A stretch of DNA of 64,000 nucleotides from Deltaproteobacteria bacterium (GTDB lineage Bacteria; Desulfobacterota; Desulfobulbia; Desulfobulbales; Desulfocapsaceae), in assembly GCA_026388715.1 (NCBI GenBank), contig JAPLJF010000032.1, positions 19,684 to 83,683 on the forward strand, given 5' to 3'. The notes under the pieces are model-generated. The model was given only the letters and a program-made list of their open reading frames with translations. It was not told the DNA's origin and did no database searches. The position numbers and the translations under genes were made by a program. Positions 40,218 to 48,093 of the stretch are shown one piece after another (position 1 is the first letter of the stretch; every line of letters starts with the position of its first letter).

Positions 40218-40307
40218 TGCTAACATCAAGTAAATAAACCGGACTGGAAATAGCCGCATTTTTTCAAGGGTAGCACATCGGCCAGCCGATTATTTCAAAC
40301 GTTGAGC
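40218..40307 (+). other. attC-like site beyond the main array
   Basis: TGCTAAC ... GTTGAGC enclose arms AAATAAaCCGgaCTGG/CCAGcCGaTTATTT. Length 90 bp fits attC. IS1182-type sequence begins right after it. Confidence 0.5.
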
Positions 40308-40426
40308 CTGTAGGAAAACGTAAATTATTGTAAATAATTCCTGTAGGTTCAAGCACAATAGTAGTATAGTTACTGCAATATCAGCCAAGTAAAGCGGTTA
40401 AATCCACTTCAGAGAGATGTCGCGGC

Positions 40427-40594
40427 ATGGCCCGTTATAAACCTTACTCTTACGTTCAAGGCAAATTCATTCCCATTCACTTTGACAGGCAGATCCTTCC
40501 CGGCACATTTGAATTCACCCTGAACCACCTCATTCATCTTGAGTTGGTTCTTTTCTGCTTTGATGCATGTTTCAAAAACGATGACCGTCTTTAA
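40427..40594 (+). pseudogene. IS1182-family transposase, N-terminal fragment
   Basis: A 55-residue frame, MARYKPYSYVQGKFIPIHFD and on to RQILPGTFEFTLNHLI, reads as the N-terminus of an IS1182-type DDE transposase and then stops. A C-terminal fragment of the same family lies at 42035 beyond the MFS gene. The middle of the transposase is absent. Inactive relic. Confidence 0.75.
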
Positions 40595-40638
40595 GAGCCA
40601 GGCTCACTGAGGTCTTTTCCCAAAAAAAAATCAATACA

Positions 40639-41880
40639 ATGCAAACACATCACACCGCAAACCTGCGGCAGGTATTCAGCCTGCCGGTCATTGTCGCCGC
40701 CCTGGGTTATTTTGTCGATATCTACGACCTGGTGCTGTTCAGCATCGTGCGGGTACCAAGTCTCAAATCTTTTGGCCTGGCCGGCCCGGAACTGATCAGT
40801 TCCGGGGTCTTTCTTCTCAACATGCAGATGGCCGGGATGCTGATCGGCGGCATCATCTGGGGGGTGCTCGGCGACCGCAAGGGGCGGCTCAAGATCATGT
40901 TCGCCTCCATTTTCATCTACTCCATCGCCAACTTCGCCAACGGCATGGTCAGCTCGCTGCCGGCCTACGCGGCGCTCCGCTTTCTCGCCGGCATTGGCCT
41001 GGCCGGGGAACTGGGGGCGGGAATCACCCTGGTGTCCGAGGTCCTGCACCAGAGCGTCCGCGGCTATGGCACCATGTTGGTCGCCTCCGTGGGGGTCTCC
41101 GGCGCCATCCTCGCCAACCTCGTGGCCACCGCCTTTGATTGGCGCAAGGCCTTTATTATCGGCGGCATTCTCGGCCTCTTGCTGCTCATTACCCGAATCA
41201 AGGTGGCGGATTCGGGCATGTTTCGGGCCATGGAGGAGAAGGAGAGCGTCAGCCGGGGAAATTTCCTGGCCCTGTTCTTTGACCGGCAGCGCTTCATCCG
41301 CTACCTGAACTCGATTCTCATCGGGGTGCCCATCTGGTTTGTGGTCGCCATCCTGATCACCTTTGCACCGGAGTTCGCGAAATCATTGGGCATAAGCGGC
41401 CCGGTCACCGCCGGCAACGCGGTCATGCTTTGCTATCTGGGGCTGATTTTCGGTGACTTCAGCAGCGGACTCCTGAGCCAGGTATTGAAGAGCCGGAAAA
41501 AAGTGGTCTTCATTTTTATGCTGCTGACCATGGCAGGCATTGGCCTTTATTTCCTGCAGGGGAGCCGGAGCCCGGCCTTCTTTTATGGGGTCTGCTGTTT
41601 CCTTGGCTTTGCCGGTGGCTATTGGGCCATTTTCGTCACCGTGGCGGCCGAGCAGTTCGGCACGAACCTTCGGGCCACGGTCGCCACCACCGTTCCCAAT
41701 TTCGTGCGCGGCATGGTGGTGCCCATCACCACGGTCTTTCAGCTCTGCCGCAGTTATTTCAGCCTTGAGACCAGTGCTTTACTGGTCGGAGGCGTGTGCA
41801 TGGCTGTCGCCCTCCTGGCCCTGACCAGGCTGGAAGAGACCTTTCATAAGGACCTGGACTATTTCGAGGAGTTTCTGTAA
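40639..41880 (+). CDS. MFS transporter
   Basis: A 413-residue twelve-helix major facilitator protein. The loop 2-3 motif GVLGDRKGRLK and the later AGIGLAGELGAGITLVSE place it near the sugar-phosphate/ metabolite-H+ symporter group, with LRATVATTVPNFVRG near the C-terminus. No ribosome site is obvious before the ATG at 40639, and it is GC-rich compared with the AT-rich surroundings. It lies between two halves of one IS1182-type transposase. Confidence 0.85.
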   Translation: MQTHHTANLRQVFSLPVIVAALGYFVDIYDLVLFSIVRVPSLKSFGLAGPELISSGVFLLNMQMAGMLIGGIIWGVLGDRKGRLKIMFASIFIYSIANFANGMVSSLPAYAALRFLAGIGLAGELGAGITLVSEVLHQSVRGYGTMLVASVGVSGAILANLVATAFDWRKAFIIGGILGLLLLITRIKVADSGMFRAMEEKESVSRGNFLALFFDRQRFIRYLNSILIGVPIWFVVAILITFAPEFAKSLGISGPVTAGNAVMLCYLGLIFGDFSSGLLSQVLKSRKKVVFIFMLLTMAGIGLYFLQGSRSPAFFYGVCCFLGFAGGYWAIFVTVAAEQFGTNLRATVATTVPNFVRGMVVPITTVFQLCRSYFSLETSALLVGGVCMAVALLALTRLEETFHKDLDYFEEFL

Positions 41881-42034
41881 GCCTTTTGCCCATCGTCCAA
41901 TAATTTTGCCCATGCTATCTATCTTTTATATGCCATCTGGGTGAAAAAATGAAAAACCACAACCCAAATGAGATTGATTGTGGCGCGCGTGAATCTGCTG
42001 CTGACCTCGACGACAGCCTTTATTCTCGGGTCTA

Positions 42035-42322
42035 TTGGATGTCGGTAGCTCCGTTCTTGCCGGTAAGCACGACCGGAAGAATGATGACAACAAGGGGCAT
42101 AACAAAAAAGGGGAGAACTTTCCGACGAAGTGCCATTTTATGATTGTCCCTTGGCGGGTCATGGGCCTTGATATCCTCACCCTGCACGGAAAAACCAAGG
42201 TGAACATCCAGTGGAACCTGTTCTGCATTGTCCATAATCTGAAAAAGGTGGCAAGATATGGACCGAGTCTTTCCCGATCACCACAAAAAAAGGAAAACTC
42301 ATTGACAATATCGTCGATTTGA
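42035..42322 (+). pseudogene. IS1182-family transposase, C-terminal fragment
   Basis: Residues KCHFMIVPWRVMGLDILTLH followed by GKTKVNIQWNLFCIVHNLKKVARYG match the C-terminal end of IS1182-type transposases as I know them. The reading frame begins arbitrarily. It is in the same orientation as the N-terminal fragment at 40427. Confidence 0.65.
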
Positions 42323-42474
42323 GCAGAAAATAGAGTATCGAACAATAGAAACAAGACGATCTGGAAATAAAAACGGTTAATAATATTCAACCAAACAAAA
42401 TGAAAGCGGTAAAAAAAAACTCATCTTTCATTCGGATCATTATTCTAAAACCATTATTTCAAAAGGAGATTAAC

Positions 42475-42969
42475 ATGAAAAGATTGATGCTGCTTATTGC
42501 CATCAGTATAATTGCTCCGGAATTGATTTCAGCTGCTAATGTGCCAGTTGCTCCTAACGGAATTTCCTATTATCCCGAATACATGACTTGGAAATTCATA
42601 GCGCCTTCCTATCGGGAGGATAAAGGCCAAATTCGCATCATTACTGGCAACGAGATCGCTATTGTGGCATTGCAGGCTGGTAAAAATCCACTCCCGGATG
42701 GTAGCGTGCTGGCCAAAATAGCCTGGAAAGCAGAAAAACATCCTTCCTTTCCTGTAGCCACTGTGCCGGGAGCGTTCGCACAGGTTGAGTTTATGGTGAA
42801 GGACGCAAAGAAGTATAAAGAAACAGGTGGTTGGGGCTTTGCTCGATTTGTTGGGAATGAGCTTAAACCCTATGGAAAAGACGCCGGTTTTGTCAGTGAG
42901 TGTTTTCAATGCCATACACCAGTGGCAAGCAACGATTATCTTTTTACCAAAATCGTCAAAACACCTTGA
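42475..42969 (+). CDS. cytochrome P460-family protein
   Basis: A 164-residue exported protein: signal peptide to about residue 20 (SAA), P460 fold segments YPEYMTWKFIAP and GGWGFARF, and a single CxxCH haem c motif (CFQCH) close to the C-terminus. Cytochromes P460 convert hydroxylamine and NO in other bacteria. AAAGGAGATTAAC precedes the ATG at 42475. It stands near NrfHA and Hcp, so a role with nitrogen oxides is plausible. Confidence 0.82.
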   Translation: MKRLMLLIAISIIAPELISAANVPVAPNGISYYPEYMTWKFIAPSYREDKGQIRIITGNEIAIVALQAGKNPLPDGSVLAKIAWKAEKHPSFPVATVPGAFAQVEFMVKDAKKYKETGGWGFARFVGNELKPYGKDAGFVSECFQCHTPVASNDYLFTKIVKTP

Positions 42970-43162
42970 ATCCTACATCCAAAATAATACTTCTCTCGTC
43001 CTGAGATCGGAAATCACTAAAAATGTAAAACAAATCAGGAACACCCCCCAGAATCTGAGCATCTGGTTCTGGCGGCAACTTTTTGAGGCCGAAAAGGAAG
43101 ATATCGGAGTGAATAATACCATTTTATAGGACCAGTATCCTGAAATATTGAGTGGATATCTT

Positions 43163-43345
43163 AGAGCTTGTCCATAAATAAATCTTTGGTGCTCGCATCC
43201 GGCTTTTGGCCGTCTTTGACCGCTCCTCAATCGCAAAATCCTCGCCGTAGCACTGCTACGGCTGCGGTTTTACTCAATCGTCTCGGCCAAATTCGTCTCA
43301 AAATCCGGCGCGATCCCTGAAAAGCTTATTTACGGACAAGCTCTT
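43163..43345. mobile_element. 184-bp MITE, copy 2
   Basis: Same element as 22304-22487, with only a few differences (for example TCCATAAATAA in the left end). Terminal repeats are intact. It lies between the P460 gene and the small membrane protein. Confidence 0.88.
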
Positions 43346-43473
43346 AGTCTGACCCCCCCAGTGCAGGATTGTTTGCCTTGCCTCGTTTCATGGGTGGCAT
43401 CAAGAAATATGCGAGTGTCGGTGGGGATAGGCGATTATATCCCTTCAACCCATAAAAACAGGAGGATTGGATC

Positions 43474-43818
43474 ATGCAGGCAGAGAACGTTGTGCATTTT
43501 TTCTGGCCGGAGATTAGTAACACGGTGTCTATCGTTGCCCTTGTTGTGGCGTTGATGATTTTTGTCTTCGGGGCGTTCAGTGGCGTTCGGGCAAACAAAG
43601 TCCGTATTGTCTTTGCTGTGTGCCTATCCACGGTGATTGGTTGGTTCGCCATGCCCTTGGCTGTCAAGGCGGCCACGGCATTGCACATTGTGGATACGAA
43701 GTCAGGCGTTGTGATCCTCGTCACGGCAATGATGTTTTTCGTCGCTGCTGTTGCGACGAGCATCTATGAGATTATCACGGTAACATTACCGGACATCGGC
43801 ATGTCACCCAGGAAGTGA
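43474..43818 (+). CDS. small three-helix membrane protein
   Basis: A 114-residue protein with three hydrophobic helices (SIVALVVALMIFVFGAF, IVFAVCLSTVIGWFAMPLA, VVILVTAMMFFVAAVATSIY). AGGAGGATTGGATC precedes the ATG, a strong ribosome site, so it is probably expressed. No family recognised and no operon partner. Confidence 0.65.
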   Translation: MQAENVVHFFWPEISNTVSIVALVVALMIFVFGAFSGVRANKVRIVFAVCLSTVIGWFAMPLAVKAATALHIVDTKSGVVILVTAMMFFVAAVATSIYEIITVTLPDIGMSPRK

Positions 43819-44272
43819 GGCGCGAAACACGGGGGCGTGCCAAGATCATCATGATGTTTTTATAGGAAAAATTATTTAAAAAGAGGCCGTCTCAGTCCTT
43901 GGAAGGCACTTTTTGGAGTCAAAAACAGCACTCTAACCAAAAAATACACCGGACGAACCGGTGATTCCCCCCGTTGTGCACTTGTAGCGCAGGAGGTAAT
44001 CTATGTTGGTCGCCTTGCTTTGAAACTTCAGATAGCTTTCCTCGCTCTCCTATTTGCGTCCAATTCAGCATTTGCAGAGCAAGCTGCATTCGTAACGGTT
44101 GATGATTCTCCAGCCAACTATGCATGGTGGCTTCGTGCTCGGTATCACCCTTTTTCGACTACGGTGCGGGGTATCCCTGTCAAGCGACTTGACCTCAGTG
44201 CGCTCCAGGTGAGCTTTACGTTGAGCTCTTTCTTGTCATGTCCTGAGTATACCAGAAATACTCCCTGTCACA

Positions 44273-44286
44273 TTGACTTTGGTCAA
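44273..44286. promoter_or_regulatory. HcpR/Dnr-like box behind nrfA
   Basis: TTGACTTTGGTCAA, TTGAC-N4-GTCAA type, 21 bp before a minus-strand TATACT. Confidence 0.55.
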
Positions 44287-44304
44287 ACCTGCAATAAAAT
44301 AAAA

Positions 44305-44331
44305 AAAACCCCCGATACTTTGGGGGCGTAG
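44305..44331 (-). terminator. terminator of the nrfHA operon
   Basis: CCCCCAAAGTATCGGGGG with TTTTTTTT after it on the minus strand, 58 bp past the nrfA stop. A second hairpin without T tract (CTCTGGCATGAG/CTCATGCCAGAG) sits at 44350-44381. Confidence 0.75.
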
Positions 44332-44388
44332 AAATTGATTGTGAATTGTCTCTGGCATGAGAAGTTCCTCATGCCAGAGGGTCAATGC

Positions 44389-45840
44389 TTATTTGGCCGG
44401 GAAGGGATCTTTCAGCTCCTGTTCCGGTTTGAACATGAGCTTCTTCGCGCCCCGGTTGTCTGTATATTTGGGCAGCTCCAGGTCGATTTTGGCAGGCACG
44501 GCAATGCCGGCGCCAGTCAAGGCTTGACGGAGCAGGGCTTCCGCCTGTCCGGCGTGGAGGGCGGCATCGCCCAGAATCCGCATGGCCTCGGTTGGATTAT
44601 GGAAACCAACGGAGTTCTCGGCTCCGAAGAAGAGCACGCGGTAGAATGCCTCTTCGTAGTGATCCTTGGCCTTGTCGTACAGTTCTTTGTCAATCACTTT
44701 CCCTTCGGCCTGGGCCTTGTGGGTCATCTCAAAGAGTTTAGCCACCGTGGCGGTGGCATAGCCGGAACGGATAAAGATGGACGCGGCCCGATCCTGGATG
44801 GCGAAGACCTGTGCTTTCAGCCATTCCGGGGTCTCGGTGTGGCATTGCTGACACGCCTTCATGTCATTCTTCAGCGGACTCATGATCCGGTGATCCGAGG
44901 CCTTCTGGATTCCTACCTTGGTGTACGGCATATGGCAGTCAGCGCAGGAAACGTCCGCCTGCCAGTGGACACTGTTGTTGGAGTACATCTCAAACTCAGG
45001 ATGGCGCATAAAGGCCAGCTTGAAACCGGTGACGCTCTGTTTCCATTCGCCGTAGGCCGGGTTGCTGCGGATCTTTTTGATGATGTTTTCGATGGTGATG
45101 TTGCCCCACTTGCTTCCTTCCCAGGGGAAGAAGACATCCACGGATTTCATGTCGGCATCTTTGGGGATGTTATAGCTCACATGACACTGGGCGCAGACCA
45201 GGGTTCGTTTCTCCTGGTTGGTCAGCTTGGACTCATCGACGCCCATTTTTTTCAGGGCTACGCCGAGGGTGAATCCGCGGGAGAGCTTGAGTGACATATC
45301 CTTGTTGTCGTGACAATCTATGCAGGCCACACCGAGGGATTGATGCTCTTTAGGAATCTCGGCCACCACCTCATTGTAGGGTTTGGAGAAATAATCCTTG
45401 CCCATTTTCTTTTCAAGCTGCGGGGCATAGGGGGTCTTGCAGGTCAGGCAGACACCGCCGGCCTTGACCCGGGAGGGATCGACATCGGCCTGGTCTTTTA
45501 ACATGTTGAGGTGGCCGCGGGGCTCGTTATACTCAACACCAAAACCCCAGCCGTTGAAGAGCAGGGCCTGGAAGGGGTACTCTGACAGTTTGTCATAGGT
45601 TATGCCAGCGTCATTGCCTTTTTTGTACTTGCTTTTGCCGGCGGGCGTTGGCTCGCCGGTCTTTTTCCACATATCGTATTCCACTGGCCAGGCCTTGCCC
45701 CACTGGGCCGGATCGATCACGCCATCGGCAATCTCCACGGTCTTTACCGGTTTTGGTTTCTCCGGCGAGCAGCCAGCGCCAAGCGTCAAGGTAGCCATCA
45801 ATACCAGTGTCGTGTACATCACTTTTTTTGTTTTCTTCAT
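44389..45840 (-). CDS. nrfA: cytochrome c nitrite reductase catalytic subunit
   Basis: A 483-residue periplasmic pentahaem enzyme that reduces nitrite to ammonium with six electrons. The catalytic haem motif CLTCK with Lys ligand is at about residue 131; four CxxCH follow (CIDCH, CAQCH, CADCH, CQQCH). Active-site His in SDHRIMSP is present. The lipobox LGAGC at about residues 20-24 suggests a lipoprotein. AGGGAGGGG precedes the ATG, placed by the end of palindromic copy 5. It takes electrons from NrfH. Confidence 0.96.
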   Translation of the reverse strand: MKKTKKVMYTTLVLMATLTLGAGCSPEKPKPVKTVEIADGVIDPAQWGKAWPVEYDMWKKTGEPTPAGKSKYKKGNDAGITYDKLSEYPFQALLFNGWGFGVEYNEPRGHLNMLKDQADVDPSRVKAGGVCLTCKTPYAPQLEKKMGKDYFSKPYNEVVAEIPKEHQSLGVACIDCHDNKDMSLKLSRGFTLGVALKKMGVDESKLTNQEKRTLVCAQCHVSYNIPKDADMKSVDVFFPWEGSKWGNITIENIIKKIRSNPAYGEWKQSVTGFKLAFMRHPEFEMYSNNSVHWQADVSCADCHMPYTKVGIQKASDHRIMSPLKNDMKACQQCHTETPEWLKAQVFAIQDRAASIFIRSGYATATVAKLFEMTHKAQAEGKVIDKELYDKAKDHYEEAFYRVLFFGAENSVGFHNPTEAMRILGDAALHAGQAEALLRQALTGAGIAVPAKIDLELPKYTDNRGAKKLMFKPEQELKDPFPAK

Positions 45841-45863
45841 TGTTTATTTCCCCTCCCTAAATT

Positions 45864-45928
45864 GTTTAGGAGCCGTTACGGAATATCCATTGTTTTTTTG
45901 ATCATTCCGTTACAGCTCTTTATGCCGT
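45864..45928. repeat. palindromic element copy 5
   Basis: TTTAGGAGCCGTTAC ... TTACAGCTCTTTATGCCG with inner GGAAT/ATTCC. Immediately upstream of the nrfA ribosome site. Confidence 0.7.
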
Positions 45929-45972
45929 TCTTGCCATTTTAAAGGGCATGGTTTTTTATGTTCCAACAGCTA

Positions 45973-46006
45973 AATGGTTCCGGTCAGTCGGTGCCGGAGC
46001 TGGCGG
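45973..46006 (-). repeat. duplicated 3' end of nrfH
   Basis: CCGGTCAGTCGGTGCCGGAG matches CCAGTCATTCGGTGCCGGAG at the nrfH 3' end (46086-46105), with about 27 of 32 aligned bases equal over the whole stretch. With copy 6 it makes a tandem unit like that at 19430. Confidence 0.7.
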
Positions 46007-46072
46007 TTTAGAAGCCGTTATGAAAAGAGCAATGTTTTTCTTTCTGTTGTCATTTATGGATTCTTATGCCGC
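46007..46072. repeat. palindromic element copy 6
   Basis: TTTAGAAGCCGTTATG ... CATTTATGGATTCTTATGCCGCC, degenerate inner stem. Lies 5 bp beyond the nrfH stop. Confidence 0.65.
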
Positions 46073-46076
46073 CTTC

Positions 46077-46532
46077 TCATAATGTACCAGTCATTCGGTG
46101 CCGGAGTTGGCGGTGGCATTTCCAGCACTGCCGGGTGGTGTCCATGCGGGACACGGTTTCTTCATGGCAGCGGATACAGTTGGCCTGCACCACCTCTGTT
46201 CCGTGGCTGCTCAGGGTGATTCTTTCGGGAACATGACCTGAGTGAAAGAACAGGACATCTTTCATGCCATCAATAGACTTCCATAAATAGTGGCCAATGG
46301 GGCCGCCGTTGGGCAGGTGGCAGTCCACGCAAAGGATCCGTCGATGGGCGCCGGCGTGACTCCAGGCCGTGTACTGTTCTTCCATGACATGACAACTGGC
46401 GCAAAATGTCGGGGATTCCGATTTGGCCAAAAGACGTGGCGGCCCGATCAGCAGGAAGACCAGAATCGCCAGTCCGATCAGTCCTGCTGCCAGAAGCGCG
46501 ACGACTTGTTGTCTGGATTTCAGAAACTGCAT
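46077..46532 (-). CDS. nrfH: cytochrome c nitrite reductase small subunit (quinol oxidase)
   Basis: A 151-residue NapC/NirT-type protein: one N-terminal membrane helix (VVALLAAGLIGLAILVFLLIG) and four CxxCH (CASCH, CVDCH, CIRCH, CWKCH). It takes electrons from menaquinol and passes them to NrfA. AAAGGAGG precedes the ATG. Two palindromic elements and a duplicate of its own tail separate it from nrfA by 236 bp. Confidence 0.95.
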   Translation of the reverse strand: MQFLKSRQQVVALLAAGLIGLAILVFLLIGPPRLLAKSESPTFCASCHVMEEQYTAWSHAGAHRRILCVDCHLPNGGPIGHYLWKSIDGMKDVLFFHSGHVPERITLSSHGTEVVQANCIRCHEETVSRMDTTRQCWKCHRQLRHRMTGTL

Positions 46533-46547
46533 GCATCCTCCTTTTTG

Positions 46548-46612
46548 TTTAGGAGCCGTTACGAAATAACTTAGCTTTTTGTAACTATTTCGTTACGGCT
46601 CCTTATGCCGTT
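46548..46612. repeat. palindromic element copy 7
   Basis: TTTAGGAGCCGTTACGAAATA ... TATTTCGTTACGGCTCCTTATGCCG; outer plus inner arms form a 19-bp nearly unbroken stem. It abuts the nrfH ribosome site. Confidence 0.85.
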
Positions 46613-46715
46613 CCGAATATCCAAATAGCCATGTTATTTATTTATAACGGCTGGGTTGAATTGGCTGCTCTTTATCCCAATGAGGGTAAGAATGAACTTA
46701 TTGGGGGCATTCTTC

Positions 46716-47357
46716 CTACGGTTTGATCTGGGTCTTTATCCTTTCAGCTTCCCGTGTTCCTGTTGCGGTCAGGTATGGTGTGGATGGGTCTGCAGCCAGG
46801 CCCAGGCTCATGCCACCGAGGAGACAGGCGTCATGGAAGATGGCTGCCGACTTTGCCTCTTCATCGTTCATGGCGGGTTTGAGAGACAAGAGTTGGTTCA
46901 CTTCCTTGATAAGATTTTCTTCTGCCGCCAGTTCTGTCAGCAGGGCTAGAGGGTGATCGGTCTCGGTGAGCAGGGCGGCTGCGACAATGGCTGCCATGTT
47001 CCCGCCCTCTTCCTGGCAGAGCCTTTCGCCAAACTCCGCCCTTTTGGTGACCAGACGATATGTTTGTTCCTGGTCCAACAATTGTTTCCGCACCGCGACT
47101 GCCAGCCGGTCCTTGAACAGGTTACCAGCTTTGGCTCGCAGATCCGAAGGAAGCGTGCCCATGCACTGTTCGGCATAGGGACAGTAGGAGGCGCAGCCAA
47201 AATCGATCTTGGGGTTCAGGACCCGGTGTCCGCACTGTTTGCAGAGGCGCTGACTATCATCTTTGAAAAATTCCAGCACCTGGCCGCAGTGGGGGCAGGG
47301 GATGTCAAAAACGGCCTCACCGCTCCAGTATCGATTATCCTGTCCAGGGCATTGCAT
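46716..47357 (-). CDS. zinc-ribbon protein of unknown function in the nitrite/NO cluster
   Basis: A 213-residue protein. The N-terminus has a double zinc-ribbon-like set (CPHCGQ, CKQCGH, then CASYCPYAEQCMG), the rest is helical with HPLALL and FHDACLLGG that could belong to an HD-like fold. It lies 20 bp behind the sirohaem gene, so they are co-transcribed. I cannot assign a reaction. Confidence 0.6.
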   Translation of the reverse strand: MQCPGQDNRYWSGEAVFDIPCPHCGQVLEFFKDDSQRLCKQCGHRVLNPKIDFGCASYCPYAEQCMGTLPSDLRAKAGNLFKDRLAVAVRKQLLDQEQTYRLVTKRAEFGERLCQEEGGNMAAIVAAALLTETDHPLALLTELAAEENLIKEVNQLLSLKPAMNDEEAKSAAIFHDACLLGGMSLGLAADPSTPYLTATGTREAERIKTQIKP

Positions 47358-47377
47358 GATGGGTTCTCCAGGCTGAT

Positions 47378-48004
47378 TTATGCGGTCAGGACGGCCTGCT
47401 TGAGCGCGTCAATGCCGAAACGTTCCATGAAACGGGCGGTCCGTGATTTGGTTTTGGCATTCTGCTGATAGACGGTCAGGCATTTCTGGACCAGATCGAC
47501 TACCTGGTCGTCGGTCAGCCCTTCGGCCACGATGTCGCCAAGACGGGGATTGCCGCCGCCATTGCCGCCAAAGACCAGGGTCCAGCCTTTTTTGGTGGCA
47601 AAGATGCCCACATCCCGGACATACGGTTCCGTGCAGGACATCCGGCATCCGGAAATCCCGATCTTGACCTTGCCGGGCAGGGGTTCGGCAAAGGAGAGTT
47701 GTTCAATTCGTGCGCCGAGGGCCAGGGAGTCGCTGGTGCCGAATTTGCACCACTGTGAACCGGGGCAGGACTGGACATAATGGACGCCATTGACGGCCAC
47801 TGGCCGGGTCAGGGGTTGCAGTTCGGCTTTGAGCTTTTTTTGTTCTTCCTCGTCCATGCCAAGGAGGGCCAGACGTTGGGCCGAGGTGATCTTGGTCATA
47901 GGGACATCGTATTTATTGATGATGGTAACAATCTGTTCCAGCTCTTTGGGAGCAAACAGGCCCATATTCAAGCCGGGAACTACACTGTAGGTCTTTTGAT
48001 TCAT
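47378..48004 (-). CDS. small nitrite/sulfite reductase-like sirohaem protein
   Basis: A 208-residue single-module protein with the ferredoxin-like half (NKYDVPMTKITSAQRLALLG) and a sirohaem/4Fe-4S half: C in QSCPGSQWCKFG and C in GISGCRMSCTEPYVRD. It is too short for a full assimilatory enzyme and resembles the small sulfite/nitrite reductase-like proteins (Fsr-N/asrC-like) of anaerobes. ATG at 48004 is preferred to 48043. It follows hcp after a terminator, with the zinc-ribbon gene next. Confidence 0.78.
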   Translation of the reverse strand: MNQKTYSVVPGLNMGLFAPKELEQIVTIINKYDVPMTKITSAQRLALLGMDEEEQKKLKAELQPLTRPVAVNGVHYVQSCPGSQWCKFGTSDSLALGARIEQLSFAEPLPGKVKIGISGCRMSCTEPYVRDVGIFATKKGWTLVFGGNGGGNPRLGDIVAEGLTDDQVVDLVQKCLTVYQQNAKTKSRTARFMERFGIDALKQAVLTA

Positions 48005-48035
48005 TATAAGCTCTCTATTGTGCAAGAAGAAAAGA

Positions 48036-48064
48036 CAGGGCACGGGTTTCTGAACCGTGCCCTG
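48036..48064 (-). terminator. terminator of hcp
   Basis: CAGGGCACGG/CCGTGCCCTG, 10-bp stem, then TCTTTTCTTCTT on the minus strand. Confidence 0.65.
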
Positions 48065-48093
48065 CTGGAAGAAACAACTGGTTTATACCGGAC

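Larger units (their letters stand above)
44020..44331 (+). pseudogene. exported-protein fragment
   Basis: From a TTG at 44020 the frame starts with a convincing signal peptide (KLQIAFLALLFASNSAFA), continues for about 55 residues (EQAAFVTVDDSPANYAWW) and then enters the duplicated regulatory block at 44249, where the reading is nonsense. AGGAGG lies 28 bp upstream. Likely the head of a gene truncated by rearrangement. Confidence 0.5.
44249..44331 (-). repeat. terminator plus orphan HcpR-type promoter block, copy B
   Basis: Same 84-bp block as at 23391. On the minus strand CCCCCAAAGTATCGGGGGTTTTTTTT makes a good intrinsic terminator for nrfA, followed by the box and TATACT -10; no minus-strand gene follows this promoter. 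Confidence 0.8.
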
